Of a DNA stretch of 64,000 nt, positions 52,130-60,193 are shown piece by piece. Position 1 is the first letter of the stretch, and each line of letters begins with the position of its first letter. The notes beneath the pieces are model-generated. The model made no database searches and was not told the DNA's origin. It saw nothing but the letters and a program-made list of their open reading frames with translations. The DNA lies in assembly GCA_016934415.1 (NCBI GenBank), contig JAFGSW010000074.1:16569-80568 (forward strand). Reading direction: 5' to 3'. The DNA is from Spirochaetales bacterium (GTDB lineage Bacteria > Spirochaetota > Spirochaetia > SZUA-6 > RPPD01). Position numbers and translations under genes: made by a program.

Positions 52130-53899
52130 ATGCCGCACGCACCCATCGTCATCTTGAGCGAGGAAACGGCTCGCCGCATCGCCGCGGGCGAGGTGATCGA
52201 CCGGCCGGCGGCGGTGCTCCGCGAGCTCCTCGACAACGCGCTCGACGCGGGCGCCGCCGAAATAACCTGTTCCCTGGAGGAAGGGGGGAACGCCCGGATT
52301 CGGGTGGTCGACGACGGCTCGGGCATCGCCGCGGACGACCTCGGCCGCTGCGCCCTCCCCCACGCCACTTCCAAAATCCACGACCTCGAAGATATGGACA
52401 GGCTCTCCACCCTGGGCTTCCGCGGGGAGGCGCTGGCGAGCATCGCGGCCTGCGCCCGCCTGGAAATTTCAAGCGCCCGGGCGGGCGCGGCGTCCGGACA
52501 GCGGCTCCTCGTCGAGGGAGGCAAGCGGCTCGCCCTCGATCCCCACCCTCCGCGTCCGGGCACGATCGTGGACGTGTCGCGGATCTTTTTCAATATGCCG
52601 GCCCGCCGGCGTTTCCTCAAGCGGCCGCAGACCGAGACCGCGCTCTGCAAGGCGACCTTCATTGAGAAAGCGCTCGCCTTTCCGAACGTGGCCTTGCGGC
52701 TCTTCAGCGACGATGAGCTCGTCCTCTACCTGCCGCCCGCGCCGCTTCGGGACCGCATTGCCCTGGCGCACGGCGGTACTTTCCCGCTCGAGTTTCTCGA
52801 GGAGGCGTCCGCGAACGGACCCGGTTTCCGCCTGACCGCGATCTGCGCCCGCCCCGAGGCGGCCCGCACCGACCGCAAGTACCTGCAGATTTTCTGCAAT
52901 CGCCGCCGCATTTTCGAATTCTCATTGCTGCAAGCCGTGGAGTACGGGTATACCGGCTTCCTTCCCGGCGGGTTGAAGCCGATCGCCTTCGTGTTCGCCG
53001 AAGTCGATTCGTCGCTTGTGGACTTCAACATCCATCCCGCCAAACGCGAGGCACGCTTCCGCAACCTCCCCGACCTGCACCGCGCGCTTTCGGTCCTCGT
53101 CAAGGGATTACTTTCCAAAAGCGTGCCGGAAGCCCTCCGGACGGCGCGGGGAGCAGCCGACGATTCCGGCCGCAGCCCAGCCCAACCGTCGGGCGGCGGG
53201 GCGACGCTTTTCCCCGACTTCGGCAGTCATCGCCGCTTCGGCGGGAGCCGCATCGGCGACCGCCCCGGACTCAGGGGCGACATCCTCGACGCCTTCCATC
53301 GTGCGAAAAACGAAGCCGAGCGGCCGGAACGGGCGCCTGCCGGAGAAGGCGCCGCGGGCGGACTCCGCTACCTGGGGCAGCTCTGGCGGGTGTACCTGGC
53401 CGCCGCCGGGCGGGACGAGCTCATCCTCGTCGATCAGCACGCGGCCCACGAACGCATCCTTTTCGACGAACTGGAGAAGAAACCGCGCGCGGTCCAGCCC
53501 CTGGCCGTGCCCCTCGCCTTCGATCTCGAGGAGGACGAACGCGAGGCCCTCCTCCCGGGCCGGGAGGCGCTCGCGCGGCTCGGATTCGAGCTTAAGGCAA
53601 CCGGCCGCGCCTGCGAGGTGAGCGCCCTGCCCGCGCTGCTCTCGGGCGTACCGGAGGCGGACGTGATCGCGTTCCTGAAGAGCGCCCGCGGGACATTCGA
53701 GGAGCTCGAACGCCGCGTCCTGGCGCAGGCCGCCTGCCGGGCGGCCGTCAAGGCGGGCGACGAGCTCGATCCGGTCTCGGCGGAGGAGCTCCTGACGCGC
53801 GCCCTCGCCCTGCCCGATCCGCGCTGTCCGCACGGACGTCCGGTCGTCCGCCGCTTCCCGCGCCAGGAGCTTGATAAAATATTTCAGAGGATCGTGTAA
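52130..53899 (+). CDS. mutL: DNA mismatch repair protein MutL
   Basis: A 589-residue MutL. The N-terminal GHKL ATPase has ARRIAAGEVIDRPAAVLREL, LLDNALDAGA, VDDGSGI and TSKIHDLEDMDRLSTLGFRG, then GTIVDVSRIFFNMPARRRFL. A linker of about 100 residues leads to the C-terminal dimerisation/nuclease domain with DQHAAHERILFDE, AQAACRAAVKAGDEL, CPHGRP and the final FPRQEL. The endonuclease motif DQHA(x)2E(x)4E has Asp at the last Glu position (FDE), a conservative change. It nicks DNA during mismatch repair when activated by MutS. Confidence 0.95.
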   Translation: MPHAPIVILSEETARRIAAGEVIDRPAAVLRELLDNALDAGAAEITCSLEEGGNARIRVVDDGSGIAADDLGRCALPHATSKIHDLEDMDRLSTLGFRGEALASIAACARLEISSARAGAASGQRLLVEGGKRLALDPHPPRPGTIVDVSRIFFNMPARRRFLKRPQTETALCKATFIEKALAFPNVALRLFSDDELVLYLPPAPLRDRIALAHGGTFPLEFLEEASANGPGFRLTAICARPEAARTDRKYLQIFCNRRRIFEFSLLQAVEYGYTGFLPGGLKPIAFVFAEVDSSLVDFNIHPAKREARFRNLPDLHRALSVLVKGLLSKSVPEALRTARGAADDSGRSPAQPSGGGATLFPDFGSHRRFGGSRIGDRPGLRGDILDAFHRAKNEAERPERAPAGEGAAGGLRYLGQLWRVYLAAAGRDELILVDQHAAHERILFDELEKKPRAVQPLAVPLAFDLEEDEREALLPGREALARLGFELKATGRACEVSALPALLSGVPEADVIAFLKSARGTFEELERRVLAQAACRAAVKAGDELDPVSAEELLTRALALPDPRCPHGRPVVRRFPRQELDKIFQRIV

Positions 53900-53950
53900 C
53901 AGCATATCCTGACAAAAAAGGAATTTCTTCTATAAAAAACTGTGTTTGTT

Positions 53951-54103
53951 GGGACGCACGGCCGTGCATACCAAAAAAAGCAGACTATTGAAAAACCGAA
54001 AGCGGTTTTTCGGCTGAATAATACTCAATTCGCTATTTAAAAATAGACTTCGGCAATTTCAAAAGAAGGTTGTTGAAAAAGCACGATTTTTTCAATAACC
54101 TTC
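53951..54103. repeat. cluster of dispersed repeats after mutL
   Basis: Contains a partial palindrome GGACGCACGGCCGTGC (family of 39762); a hairpin GAAAAACC-GAAAGC-GGTTTTTC (about 53989-54011); a family B half, AGACTTCGGCAATTTCAAAA (54046-54065); and a 16-bp stem GAAGGTTGTTGAAAAA / TTTTTTCAATAACCTTC (54065-54103). The last ends at the stop codon of the leftward lipoprotein gene and may terminate both mutL and that gene. Confidence 0.6.
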
Positions 54104-54423
54104 TAGTACTCTTCCCACTCCGCCAGGCCGTTTCTCTTGTACACCTTGACCACCACTTCCCGCACGCGATGGGGCCGCGTGGCTTTCCGTTGAAACCCGA
54201 CGTAGTAGGCTTCACGGTCCTGGCTGACCACCCGGCCGCTCCCCACGGTGAGCTCTTCGCCGATTCCCTCGAACTGCACGAACCAAACCGCGATCCTGAT
54301 GACGTCCGGGGCCGGTTCGGCCTGGTGCTCGACCGGGGCCGGCGGCGGAACGGCCGGTTTATCCGAGCGGCAGGAGAAGACGCCCAGCGCGATGATGAGA
54401 CAGATGGCAGTCAAAATGCGCAT
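54103..54423 (-). CDS. small lipoprotein
   Basis: A 106-residue protein with lipobox LGVFSC (acylated Cys about 18), a short Pro/Ala linker (PAVPPPAPVEHQAEPAP) and a beta-rich domain: RIAVWFVQFEGIGEELTVGS, then EAYYVGFQRKATRP and REVVVKVYKRNGLAEWEEY. Start supported by GAGGAATC. No family recognised. Convergent with mutL across a repeat cluster. Confidence 0.68.
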   Translation of the reverse strand: MRILTAICLIIALGVFSCRSDKPAVPPPAPVEHQAEPAPDVIRIAVWFVQFEGIGEELTVGSGRVVSQDREAYYVGFQRKATRPHRVREVVVKVYKRNGLAEWEEY

Positions 54424-54608
54424 ACGATTCCTCGCAGTGACGGCCGCCGTCGGGTGTCCGCGGCGTTCGATCTCAAGCGTACCACCGGCCGGTCGCTCCG
54501 TCCAGAAACGCGGAGCATAACGCGGGCGGGGGCGGGCCTGAATTTCGGTGCCCGCTTACACTATCGGCGCGCGGGCCCGGCGTCTTTCGCGAAATAAGCG
54601 GAAAGTGT

Positions 54609-54950
54609 ATGATGGAACATGATAGCGCAAGCGCGGAAAGGAAGGGAGTGGTGATCAGAAGAATCGTCCGGGTGGCGGCGGCCGTCGTGCTGGCGGTCTC
54701 CATCTTGATCAATATTTTATTCTTTGCCGGGGTCCTGAATCCTCAGCCGCTCATCAGGGAAAAGGATGAGATGATCGCGCGATTCAGCGAGCGGGTGAAT
54801 GCGCTGGAGGAAAAAAATCGCGAACTTCGAAGATTAAATGACTATTTTCTGGTGAGGATAGAACATTCACAGGCGTTCAACTCCGCCGCCGAAAAGGAGT
54901 TGGACGACATCATCGACGGATATCAAAAGCTGCTGGGGGATAAGCAATGA
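54609..54950 (+). CDS. single-pass membrane protein with coiled coil
   Basis: A 113-residue protein. A basic lead is followed by one transmembrane helix (about 20-42: VRVAAAVVLAVSILINILFF) and a coiled coil (about 50-105: EKDEMIARFSERVNALEEKN). The layout resembles FtsB/DivIC but no specific motif confirms that. The next gene overlaps its stop (ATGA), so the two are coupled and probably form a complex. Confidence 0.68.
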   Translation: MMEHDSASAERKGVVIRRIVRVAAAVVLAVSILINILFFAGVLNPQPLIREKDEMIARFSERVNALEEKNRELRRLNDYFLVRIEHSQAFNSAAEKELDDIIDGYQKLLGDKQ

Positions 54951-55474
54951 ATCGATTTAAAATGACGGTCGCCGCCTGTCTTATGTGCTTCGTATTCGCT
55001 CCGCTCTTCGCCCAAAACGAAAAAACCGCCGGCGTGTCCGTCGAGGACAGGGTCCGCAAGCTGGAAAACGACCTCCGCATCTACAAGGAAAACTATGCGG
55101 CCCTCGACGCGCTCTTTAAAAAAGCCGTCGCCCTGGCGGAGAGTTTGCTTGAGAAGCAGGGCGCGTTCGCGGAGGACCTCGAGGTGTATCTCGAAAAAAA
55201 CCGCGCGCTCACGAGCGAAGTCGACCGGACGCTGGAGGAGTCGAAGGCGGTCATTGATTTTTTGAAGAATAAAGTGTACGAACGCCCCACCCTGCTTTTT
55301 GAGACCGAACTCTCCTGGCACATACTCCTGGGCGCCGAAGTGGGCTTCTCTTTCGTCTGGGAGCCGCTGCCCTGGCTCGGTTTCCGGGCCGGCGCGGAGC
55401 TCTGGTACACGGACTCCTTCCGGCCCGCCTTCCCGCTTTCCTTGCTCCTGCGTTTCGGGCTTGATTCCCATTGA
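54947..55474 (+). CDS. secreted coiled-coil protein with C-terminal amphipathic strands
   Basis: A 175-residue protein with a signal peptide (about 1-23, ending PLFAQ). A coiled coil (about 33-115: EDRVRKLENDLRIYKENYAA) is followed by a short segment of amphipathic strands (TLLFETELSWHILLGAEVGF), suggesting contact with the outer membrane. Translationally coupled to the preceding transmembrane coiled-coil protein; the two may link inner and outer membranes. Family unknown. Confidence 0.68.
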   Translation: MNRFKMTVAACLMCFVFAPLFAQNEKTAGVSVEDRVRKLENDLRIYKENYAALDALFKKAVALAESLLEKQGAFAEDLEVYLEKNRALTSEVDRTLEESKAVIDFLKNKVYERPTLLFETELSWHILLGAEVGFSFVWEPLPWLGFRAGAELWYTDSFRPAFPLSLLLRFGLDSH

Positions 55475-55488
55475 GGGACAACTGGAGG

Positions 55489-55549
55489 AGGGCACCCTTC
55501 GACTTGCATAAAAGCATGCATGCTCCAAAGCAAGTCGAAGGGTGTCCCC
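55489..55549 (+). terminator. long-stem terminator
   Basis: The left arm GGGCACCCTTCGACTTGC (55489-55506) pairs with GCAAGTCGAAGGGTGTCCC (55529-55547) over 16 or more base pairs, with CTTTTTC immediately after. It closes the two-gene unit 54609-55474 and also lies before the convergent TPR gene. Confidence 0.7.
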
Positions 55550-55574
55550 TTTTTCAGGCAGGTTGCTTGACGCG

Positions 55575-57392
55575 TCAGAGTCCTTCGACCATAGCCCGCA
55601 CCTCGGCCGCCTTCTCATAGGCGGGATTCTTGGCGAGGAGCTGGTTCAGGATCTGTTTGGCATTGGCTTTGTCGCCTTCCTTGATGAGGACCCTGCCGAA
55701 TTGGTAATACGCGTCCCAGTAATTGGCATTCAGCTTCAAGACGTCGGAAAACGCCTGCTTGGCCTCGAAATCCTTTCCTGTTTCCAAGTAGGCAAGGCCC
55801 AGATTGTACCTGACTTGAGCGTCAGAAGGCGAAAGAGAAACCGCCTTGGCGAGGTAGGTGATCGCCTCGGTGTAATTTTTCTTATGGAGATAGGCGGTGC
55901 CGAGGACGTTGTTGACGAGCGTCGAATTCGGCTCCTGGGAATAGGCCCGGCTCAAGTACGGGAGTGCCTCGTCCGGCAAGCCCGCATCGTCGTAGAGTTT
56001 GCCCAGGTTGACGAGCGCGATCACGTACCGGCCGTCAAGGTCGATCGCCTTTTTATACTCCGCGATCGCCCTCTCACGCTCGCCCAACTTGTCGTAGGCG
56101 AACCCGACCGTATTGGCGTACTCTTTCACGGTCGGAGCCCGCTGCTCGGCGGTCTGGGCGTAGGAAAGCGCCTCGTCGTATTTGCCGGTGAGAATCTTGA
56201 GATTGGCAAGGTTGTAGTTGGACGCGGGATTGGTCGGGTCGAGTTTCAAGCCCGCGATGTACGCGTTCTCGGCGTCCGTGTAGCGCTTGGCGTCGATGTA
56301 AATGTTGCCCAACAGGGTGAAATACTCGGCATTGCCCGGACCGTAAAGCGTGGCGTTCTTGCCGGCGCTGATGGCGGCCGCCAGATCGCCCTTCTCGCGA
56401 TACAGCCCGGCGAGCTGACAATAGGCGGAATGGAAATCCGGCTGGATGCGCACCACGGACTTGAAAGCGTCGATCGCCTGGTCGCGCTGAGAAAGCTTCC
56501 CGTGCGCCATGCCATTGTTGAAGTACGCCCGGTAAAAATCGCTCTTGATTTTGACGCAGCCTGAGTAGGAGCGGGTCGCGTCAACGTACTTGCCGAGCCG
56601 GTACTGAATGTTGCCGAGTCGGTAGAGGGCCATGTAGTCCTTCGGATCGAGCCGCGCCGCCTCCTTGTATTCCTTCTCGGCGTCGGCGTACCGCTTGTTC
56701 TGCTCGTCGATCTGGGCCAGGGTGTAATGCGGGAGGGCGAGCTTGGGGTCCTCGTCGATGGCCTTGAGCGAGAGTTCCTTCGCCTTGTCCTGGTTGTCCC
56801 GGTCGGTCGGGTCCTCCTTCATGTACGTCTCCGCGATTCGGGCGTGAGCCTCGGCGGAGTTTGGATCGAGTTTCAGGACCTCGTTGTAGACGTCCCTAGC
56901 CTTGTCGTACTGTTTATTGTCCTGGTAATCCTTGCCCCGGTCGAGAAGTTCCTGGATCTTGCGCAGGCGCTCCTTTTCGGCATTGGTCGCATTGTCGGGG
57001 ATGGTGACCGTGGTCCGGCTGGTTTTCGTTTCGACGGCCGGGTTGCGGTTCTTCATGTCCTCGAGGAGGGCCATCTCCCGCCGGCGGTCCCGATCGTCTT
57101 TGGCTCTGCGTTCGTCTTCGGACTGTTTCTTCCGGCTCAGGATGTCGTCCTTGAGCGCCTTCGCCTCGGGGTCGTCGATGTTTTCGAGCAGGACCTGATC
57201 CACGAGGTCAAGGGCCCGATCGTATTCGCCGCGCGACAGATAATCGCGGGCGAGGGCCAGCTTGTTGTCGCGGGTCTTGTCGCCGCCCGCGGCCGGGGAC
57301 CCGAAAACGCCGCCCAGGAGAAGCAGGAGGAAGACGACTGCGAGCAGCAGTATGACGAGACCGATGACGATCAAAAGCTTTTTTTTATCCAT
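55575..57392 (-). CDS. membrane-anchored TPR-repeat protein
   Basis: A 605-residue protein with one N-terminal transmembrane helix (about 5-32). A charged region (about 85-150) is followed by roughly twelve TPR repeats (about 150-600) with the canonical W/G/Y-A-P pattern, such as DKARDVYNEVLKLDPNSAEA, DAEKEYKEAARLDPKDYMAL and EAITYLAKAVSLSPSDAQVR. It scaffolds protein assemblies, most likely at the inner membrane facing the periplasm. Start supported by AAGGGG. The second TPR gene lies 39 bases upstream on the same strand. Confidence 0.85.
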   Translation of the reverse strand: MDKKKLLIVIGLVILLLAVVFLLLLLGGVFGSPAAGGDKTRDNKLALARDYLSRGEYDRALDLVDQVLLENIDDPEAKALKDDILSRKKQSEDERRAKDDRDRRREMALLEDMKNRNPAVETKTSRTTVTIPDNATNAEKERLRKIQELLDRGKDYQDNKQYDKARDVYNEVLKLDPNSAEAHARIAETYMKEDPTDRDNQDKAKELSLKAIDEDPKLALPHYTLAQIDEQNKRYADAEKEYKEAARLDPKDYMALYRLGNIQYRLGKYVDATRSYSGCVKIKSDFYRAYFNNGMAHGKLSQRDQAIDAFKSVVRIQPDFHSAYCQLAGLYREKGDLAAAISAGKNATLYGPGNAEYFTLLGNIYIDAKRYTDAENAYIAGLKLDPTNPASNYNLANLKILTGKYDEALSYAQTAEQRAPTVKEYANTVGFAYDKLGERERAIAEYKKAIDLDGRYVIALVNLGKLYDDAGLPDEALPYLSRAYSQEPNSTLVNNVLGTAYLHKKNYTEAITYLAKAVSLSPSDAQVRYNLGLAYLETGKDFEAKQAFSDVLKLNANYWDAYYQFGRVLIKEGDKANAKQILNQLLAKNPAYEKAAEVRAMVEGL

Positions 57393-57431
57393 GGAAAACC
57401 CCTTGTAAAGAAAGCCGGCCGCCGCCGCCGT

Positions 57432-58109
57432 TCAGTCGAGGATGTCCCCGCCGGAGCTGCCGGTGTCCTTGAAATCATCGACGCCGGCGGAATCGGTATG
57501 AGTCCCGGACGACGCGTTTTTGAGAGAATTGAGAATGTTGTCGAGCAAGGCGGCCTGATCGGCGGCCTCCTTGTCGAGCAGGGCGAGCAGTTGCTCGATT
57601 TTCGGGCGCTGGGGGGCGTTCGGTTTCAGGCGCAGGTAGGTCCGGTAATCGCCGGCGGCTTCTTTCGTGAGCTGAAGATCCATCCGGGTGTTGGCCCGCT
57701 GCAGGTAAGAATCGGGATACAAGCCGTTATCATCGACGGCCGCGGAATAATTCTTCTCCGCCTGATGTAATTCTTTTTTTGCGTAATAGCAGTCTCCGAT
57801 GTTTAGAAAAAGCTTGTACCGATTCCGATTCGCATTTTTAAGTCCGTTTTGAAGCGTTTCAATCGCCTTCGGATAATTGCCGAGTATCCGATAGATGACG
57901 CTCATATTGAGGTAGATCCTCACATCGCTCGAATCCGCCTTGAGCGCTTCCTCGTATTTTGCGATCGCCGCATCGTATTGCTTCGTTCGGTAGAGTCGCG
58001 AAGCTTCCACGAAAATGGGATTATCCGCCGCTTGCGCGGTTTCCTGCGCAAAAGCCGGAAAAACGAGAATGATGAAAAAGAATATGGCGCTCGGTTTTCT
58101 CATCGTCAA
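57432..58109 (-). CDS. exported TPR-repeat protein
   Basis: A 225-residue protein with a signal peptide (about 1-21, ending PAFAQ). Four TPR-like repeats (about 30-170) follow: NPIFVEASRLYRTKQYDAAI, ALKADSSDVRIYLNMSVIYR and AIETLQNGLKNANRN. A helical and Ser/Gly/Asp-rich tail ends it. Co-directional with the larger TPR gene and divergent from the TPR-Mrr gene, so the three form a TPR cluster. Periplasmic by inference. Confidence 0.8.
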   Translation of the reverse strand: MTMRKPSAIFFFIILVFPAFAQETAQAADNPIFVEASRLYRTKQYDAAIAKYEEALKADSSDVRIYLNMSVIYRILGNYPKAIETLQNGLKNANRNRYKLFLNIGDCYYAKKELHQAEKNYSAAVDDNGLYPDSYLQRANTRMDLQLTKEAAGDYRTYLRLKPNAPQRPKIEQLLALLDKEAADQAALLDNILNSLKNASSGTHTDSAGVDDFKDTGSSGGDILD

Positions 58110-58317
58110 CCCATTCGGAAGGGATGGTGATCCGCCTCCGTTCTCCCGATCGTTTTAATTATACACAGGAACCGGGCATTTAACCAGATAGCGTTCTGAA
58201 ATTCGCACACCAATCGGTCGTAACGGCCCCTTCTACCATAATTTTCGCCCAAAGATTTGACAGTTTATAGCAAAACAATTAAGATTTTCATTAAGAAGAA
58301 AGGGACGGCCCCCGGAA

Positions 58318-59694
58318 ATGACGGAAGTATTCATTATTTTGATCGTCGTCGGCGCCGCGTTGCTCACCGCCGTCGTCATCATACTCCTCCGTTTCGTTTT
58401 CAACCCGCGCCGGGTGGAGACCGTCCAGCTGCTCATCAAGCAGGGTAAAATCAGCCAGGCGACGCGCCTCGCGCGGCAGATCATCGCCCGGGAGCCCCGC
58501 AACGCCGACGCCCACTACGTTCTTGGCCAGGCCTATAAAGAGGCCCAGAAGCCCGAGCTCGCGCTTATGGAATTCAAGACCGTGAACGCTCTCGGCATCT
58601 TCTCCGGGATCTGCCGGGAGATCCCGTTCCGCAAGGAGATCGCGACCCTCTATCTCCAGTTCAATCAAATCGACGAGGCGCTCAAGGAGTACCTGCTCCT
58701 GATCAACGCCGAACCGGCCGTGGCCGACCACTACTTTCACGCCGGCGACCTCCTCGAGGAGCGCGAGCACACGGAAAAGGCGGCCCTCTACTTCCAGAAA
58801 GCGGTGGAGATCGATCCGCAGTACGGCGAGGCTTATTTCCGGCTGGGGCGGATCCTCTACCGGCAGAAGAAGCCGATCGAGTCGCGCATGGCCCTCGATA
58901 AGGCGATTAAGTACGACACAGAAAACGCCAACGCCTTTTTCTACCTCGGCAAGCTCCTCAAGGAGGGGCACGATTACGTGGGCGCGCTCGTCAATTTCGA
59001 GAAAGCCGAAAGGGACCTCGATCTCAAGTCCAAGGTGCTGGTGGAGCGCGGCACCTGCTACATGAACATGAACAACTACGAGAACGCCTCGAGCGAGCTC
59101 GAGCGCGCCGTTCGCCTAGGCGGCGACGAGACCCGGTCCGAGTTGCTCTATGCCCGCTACTTTCTCGGACTCTGCTACGAAAAACTCCGCAAATTCGAGC
59201 TGGCCGTCGAGCAATGGGAAAAAGTGTACGCCAAGCGCCCCCAGTTCCGGGACGTGGCCGACAAGCTCGCCCAGTACCAGGAAGTCCGCACGGACGACCG
59301 GATCAAGGATTTCCTCACCGCTTCCCAACCCCTCTTCCAGCAAATGTGCCAGGAAATTATCATGGCGCTGAAGCTCGAGCTCAGGGACGTGACGGACATC
59401 CCCAACGGCTGCCAACTGCTCACCGCCGAGGGAGAATCGAAATACCGCGGCGTGCGCAAGATGCCGAAACTGGTCCGCATTTATCGGGTGCCGGATCTCA
59501 TCGACGACGGGCTGGTGCGGAGCATGCACGAGAACATGAAAAAGCTCAGCATCCCCAAAGGGATCATCATCACGAGCTCGAATTTTTCGCGCCGGGCCTA
59601 TGAGTACGCCGAAACAAGACCGATCGATCTTCTAAACAAGGATAAGCTGCGCGAGCTCTTGAACCAGACCGGCCCGGCTGAGCCCAGGGTCTAG
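58318..59694 (+). CDS. membrane TPR protein with C-terminal Mrr/restriction-endonuclease-like fold
   Basis: A 458-residue protein. One N-terminal transmembrane helix (about 5-30) is followed by about eight TPR repeats (40-320; for example ADHYFHAGDLLEEREHTEKA). The C-terminal domain (about 335-455) has LTAEGESKYRGVRKMPKLVR and KKLSIPKGIIITSSNFSRRA, then YEYAETRPIDLLNKDKLREL. This second half matches the end of Mrr-type PD-(D/E)xK domains, but the usual catalytic D...(E/Q)xK pair is not visible, so it is probably inactive as a nuclease. A role tied to the membrane is inferred. Confidence 0.78.
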   Translation: MTEVFIILIVVGAALLTAVVIILLRFVFNPRRVETVQLLIKQGKISQATRLARQIIAREPRNADAHYVLGQAYKEAQKPELALMEFKTVNALGIFSGICREIPFRKEIATLYLQFNQIDEALKEYLLLINAEPAVADHYFHAGDLLEEREHTEKAALYFQKAVEIDPQYGEAYFRLGRILYRQKKPIESRMALDKAIKYDTENANAFFYLGKLLKEGHDYVGALVNFEKAERDLDLKSKVLVERGTCYMNMNNYENASSELERAVRLGGDETRSELLYARYFLGLCYEKLRKFELAVEQWEKVYAKRPQFRDVADKLAQYQEVRTDDRIKDFLTASQPLFQQMCQEIIMALKLELRDVTDIPNGCQLLTAEGESKYRGVRKMPKLVRIYRVPDLIDDGLVRSMHENMKKLSIPKGIIITSSNFSRRAYEYAETRPIDLLNKDKLRELLNQTGPAEPRV

Positions 59695-59732
59695 CAGATT
59701 GTTGAAAAAGTTGAGCTTTTTCAACAATCTGC
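59694..59732 (+). terminator. 17-bp hairpin at the end of the TPR-Mrr gene
   Basis: GCAGATTGTTGAAAAAG (59694-59710) pairs perfectly with CTTTTTCAACAATCTGC (59716-59732). It begins on the last base of the TAG stop. Same GTTGAAAAAG family as 10268 and 54065. Likely terminator or 3'-end stabiliser. Confidence 0.6.
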
Positions 59733-59840
59733 TTATGAAATTGCCGGAGTCTATTTGATGGGTAAGGAATTGCGAAAAAACAGCCGGTAAACCCTGAAAA
59801 AACTCAAATAACGAGTTCCGGCAATTTCTGGTTTACATCT
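59731..59840. repeat. dispersed repeat, family B, copy 3
   Basis: The ends CTTATGAAATTGCCGGA (59732-59748) and TTCCGGCAATTTCTGGTTTA (59816-59835), continuing CATCTAT, are the inverse of the copy at 20475-20582, with the same outer flanks. Terminal inverted repeats of about 12 bases. A further hairpin GCTGTTGAAAAA/TTTTTCAACAGC lies at 59848-59880. Confidence 0.65.
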
Positions 59841-59889
59841 ATGGTAGCTGTTGAAAAATCGCTTTCGGTTTTTCAACAGCGCGATAGAG

Positions 59890-60098
59890 AGTGCCCCCAA
59901 GGTTGTTGTTCTCAATTATCTCCAATTAAGGGAAGTTTATATTTGCTTTCAAACTGGCTTATTCACAACTGAATAGCCGGTTCAACCATCGCCTCCGAAC
60001 AAGGCTCTGTAAAAATCATAAGGGAACAGAATAGCCTTTTCATTATTACTTGTTTTAATATCACTCCTATTGAGCCCAATCGCAATCTTGGGGGCACT
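59890..60098. repeat. MITE-like element with 12-base terminal inverted repeats, family C, copy 3
   Basis: AGTGCCCCCAAG (59890-59901) and CTTGGGGGCACT (60087-60098) are perfect inverted termini 209 bases apart. The interior is A/T-rich with no open frame. Related ends occur at 17382-17401 (AGTGCTCCCAAGATTGCG) and 22465-22583. With family B and the copA promoter it accounts for the 499-base gap before copA. Confidence 0.6.
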
Positions 60099-60114
60099 TT
60101 GCTCCTGTTTCCTA

Positions 60115-60143
60115 TTGACAACAAAGGGGAGATGATGTATTTT
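60115..60143 (+). promoter_or_regulatory. copA promoter
   Basis: A perfect TTGACA (60115-60120), 17 bases, then TATTTT (60138-60143). Transcription would start near 60150, at the left edge of the CsoR palindrome. Confidence 0.7.
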
Positions 60144-60150
60144 ATTATGC

Positions 60151-60175
60151 ACCCCTCCCCCGTAGGGGGAGGGGT
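60151..60175. promoter_or_regulatory. CsoR operator upstream of copA
   Basis: A perfect 11-3-11 palindrome ACCCCTCCCCC-GTA-GGGGGAGGGGT. GC-tract palindromes of this type (xACCCC...GGGGTx) are the known binding sites of copper-sensing CsoR, and csoR is the next gene. It overlaps the predicted transcription start, fitting simple repression released by Cu(I). Confidence 0.85.
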
Positions 60176-60193
60176 AAAGGAAGGTGATGCAGG

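Noticed and set aside
54609..54950. Assignment as FtsB or DivIC
   Set aside because: Only the generic layout of one helix plus coiled coil fits; no specific motif and no cell-division neighbours.
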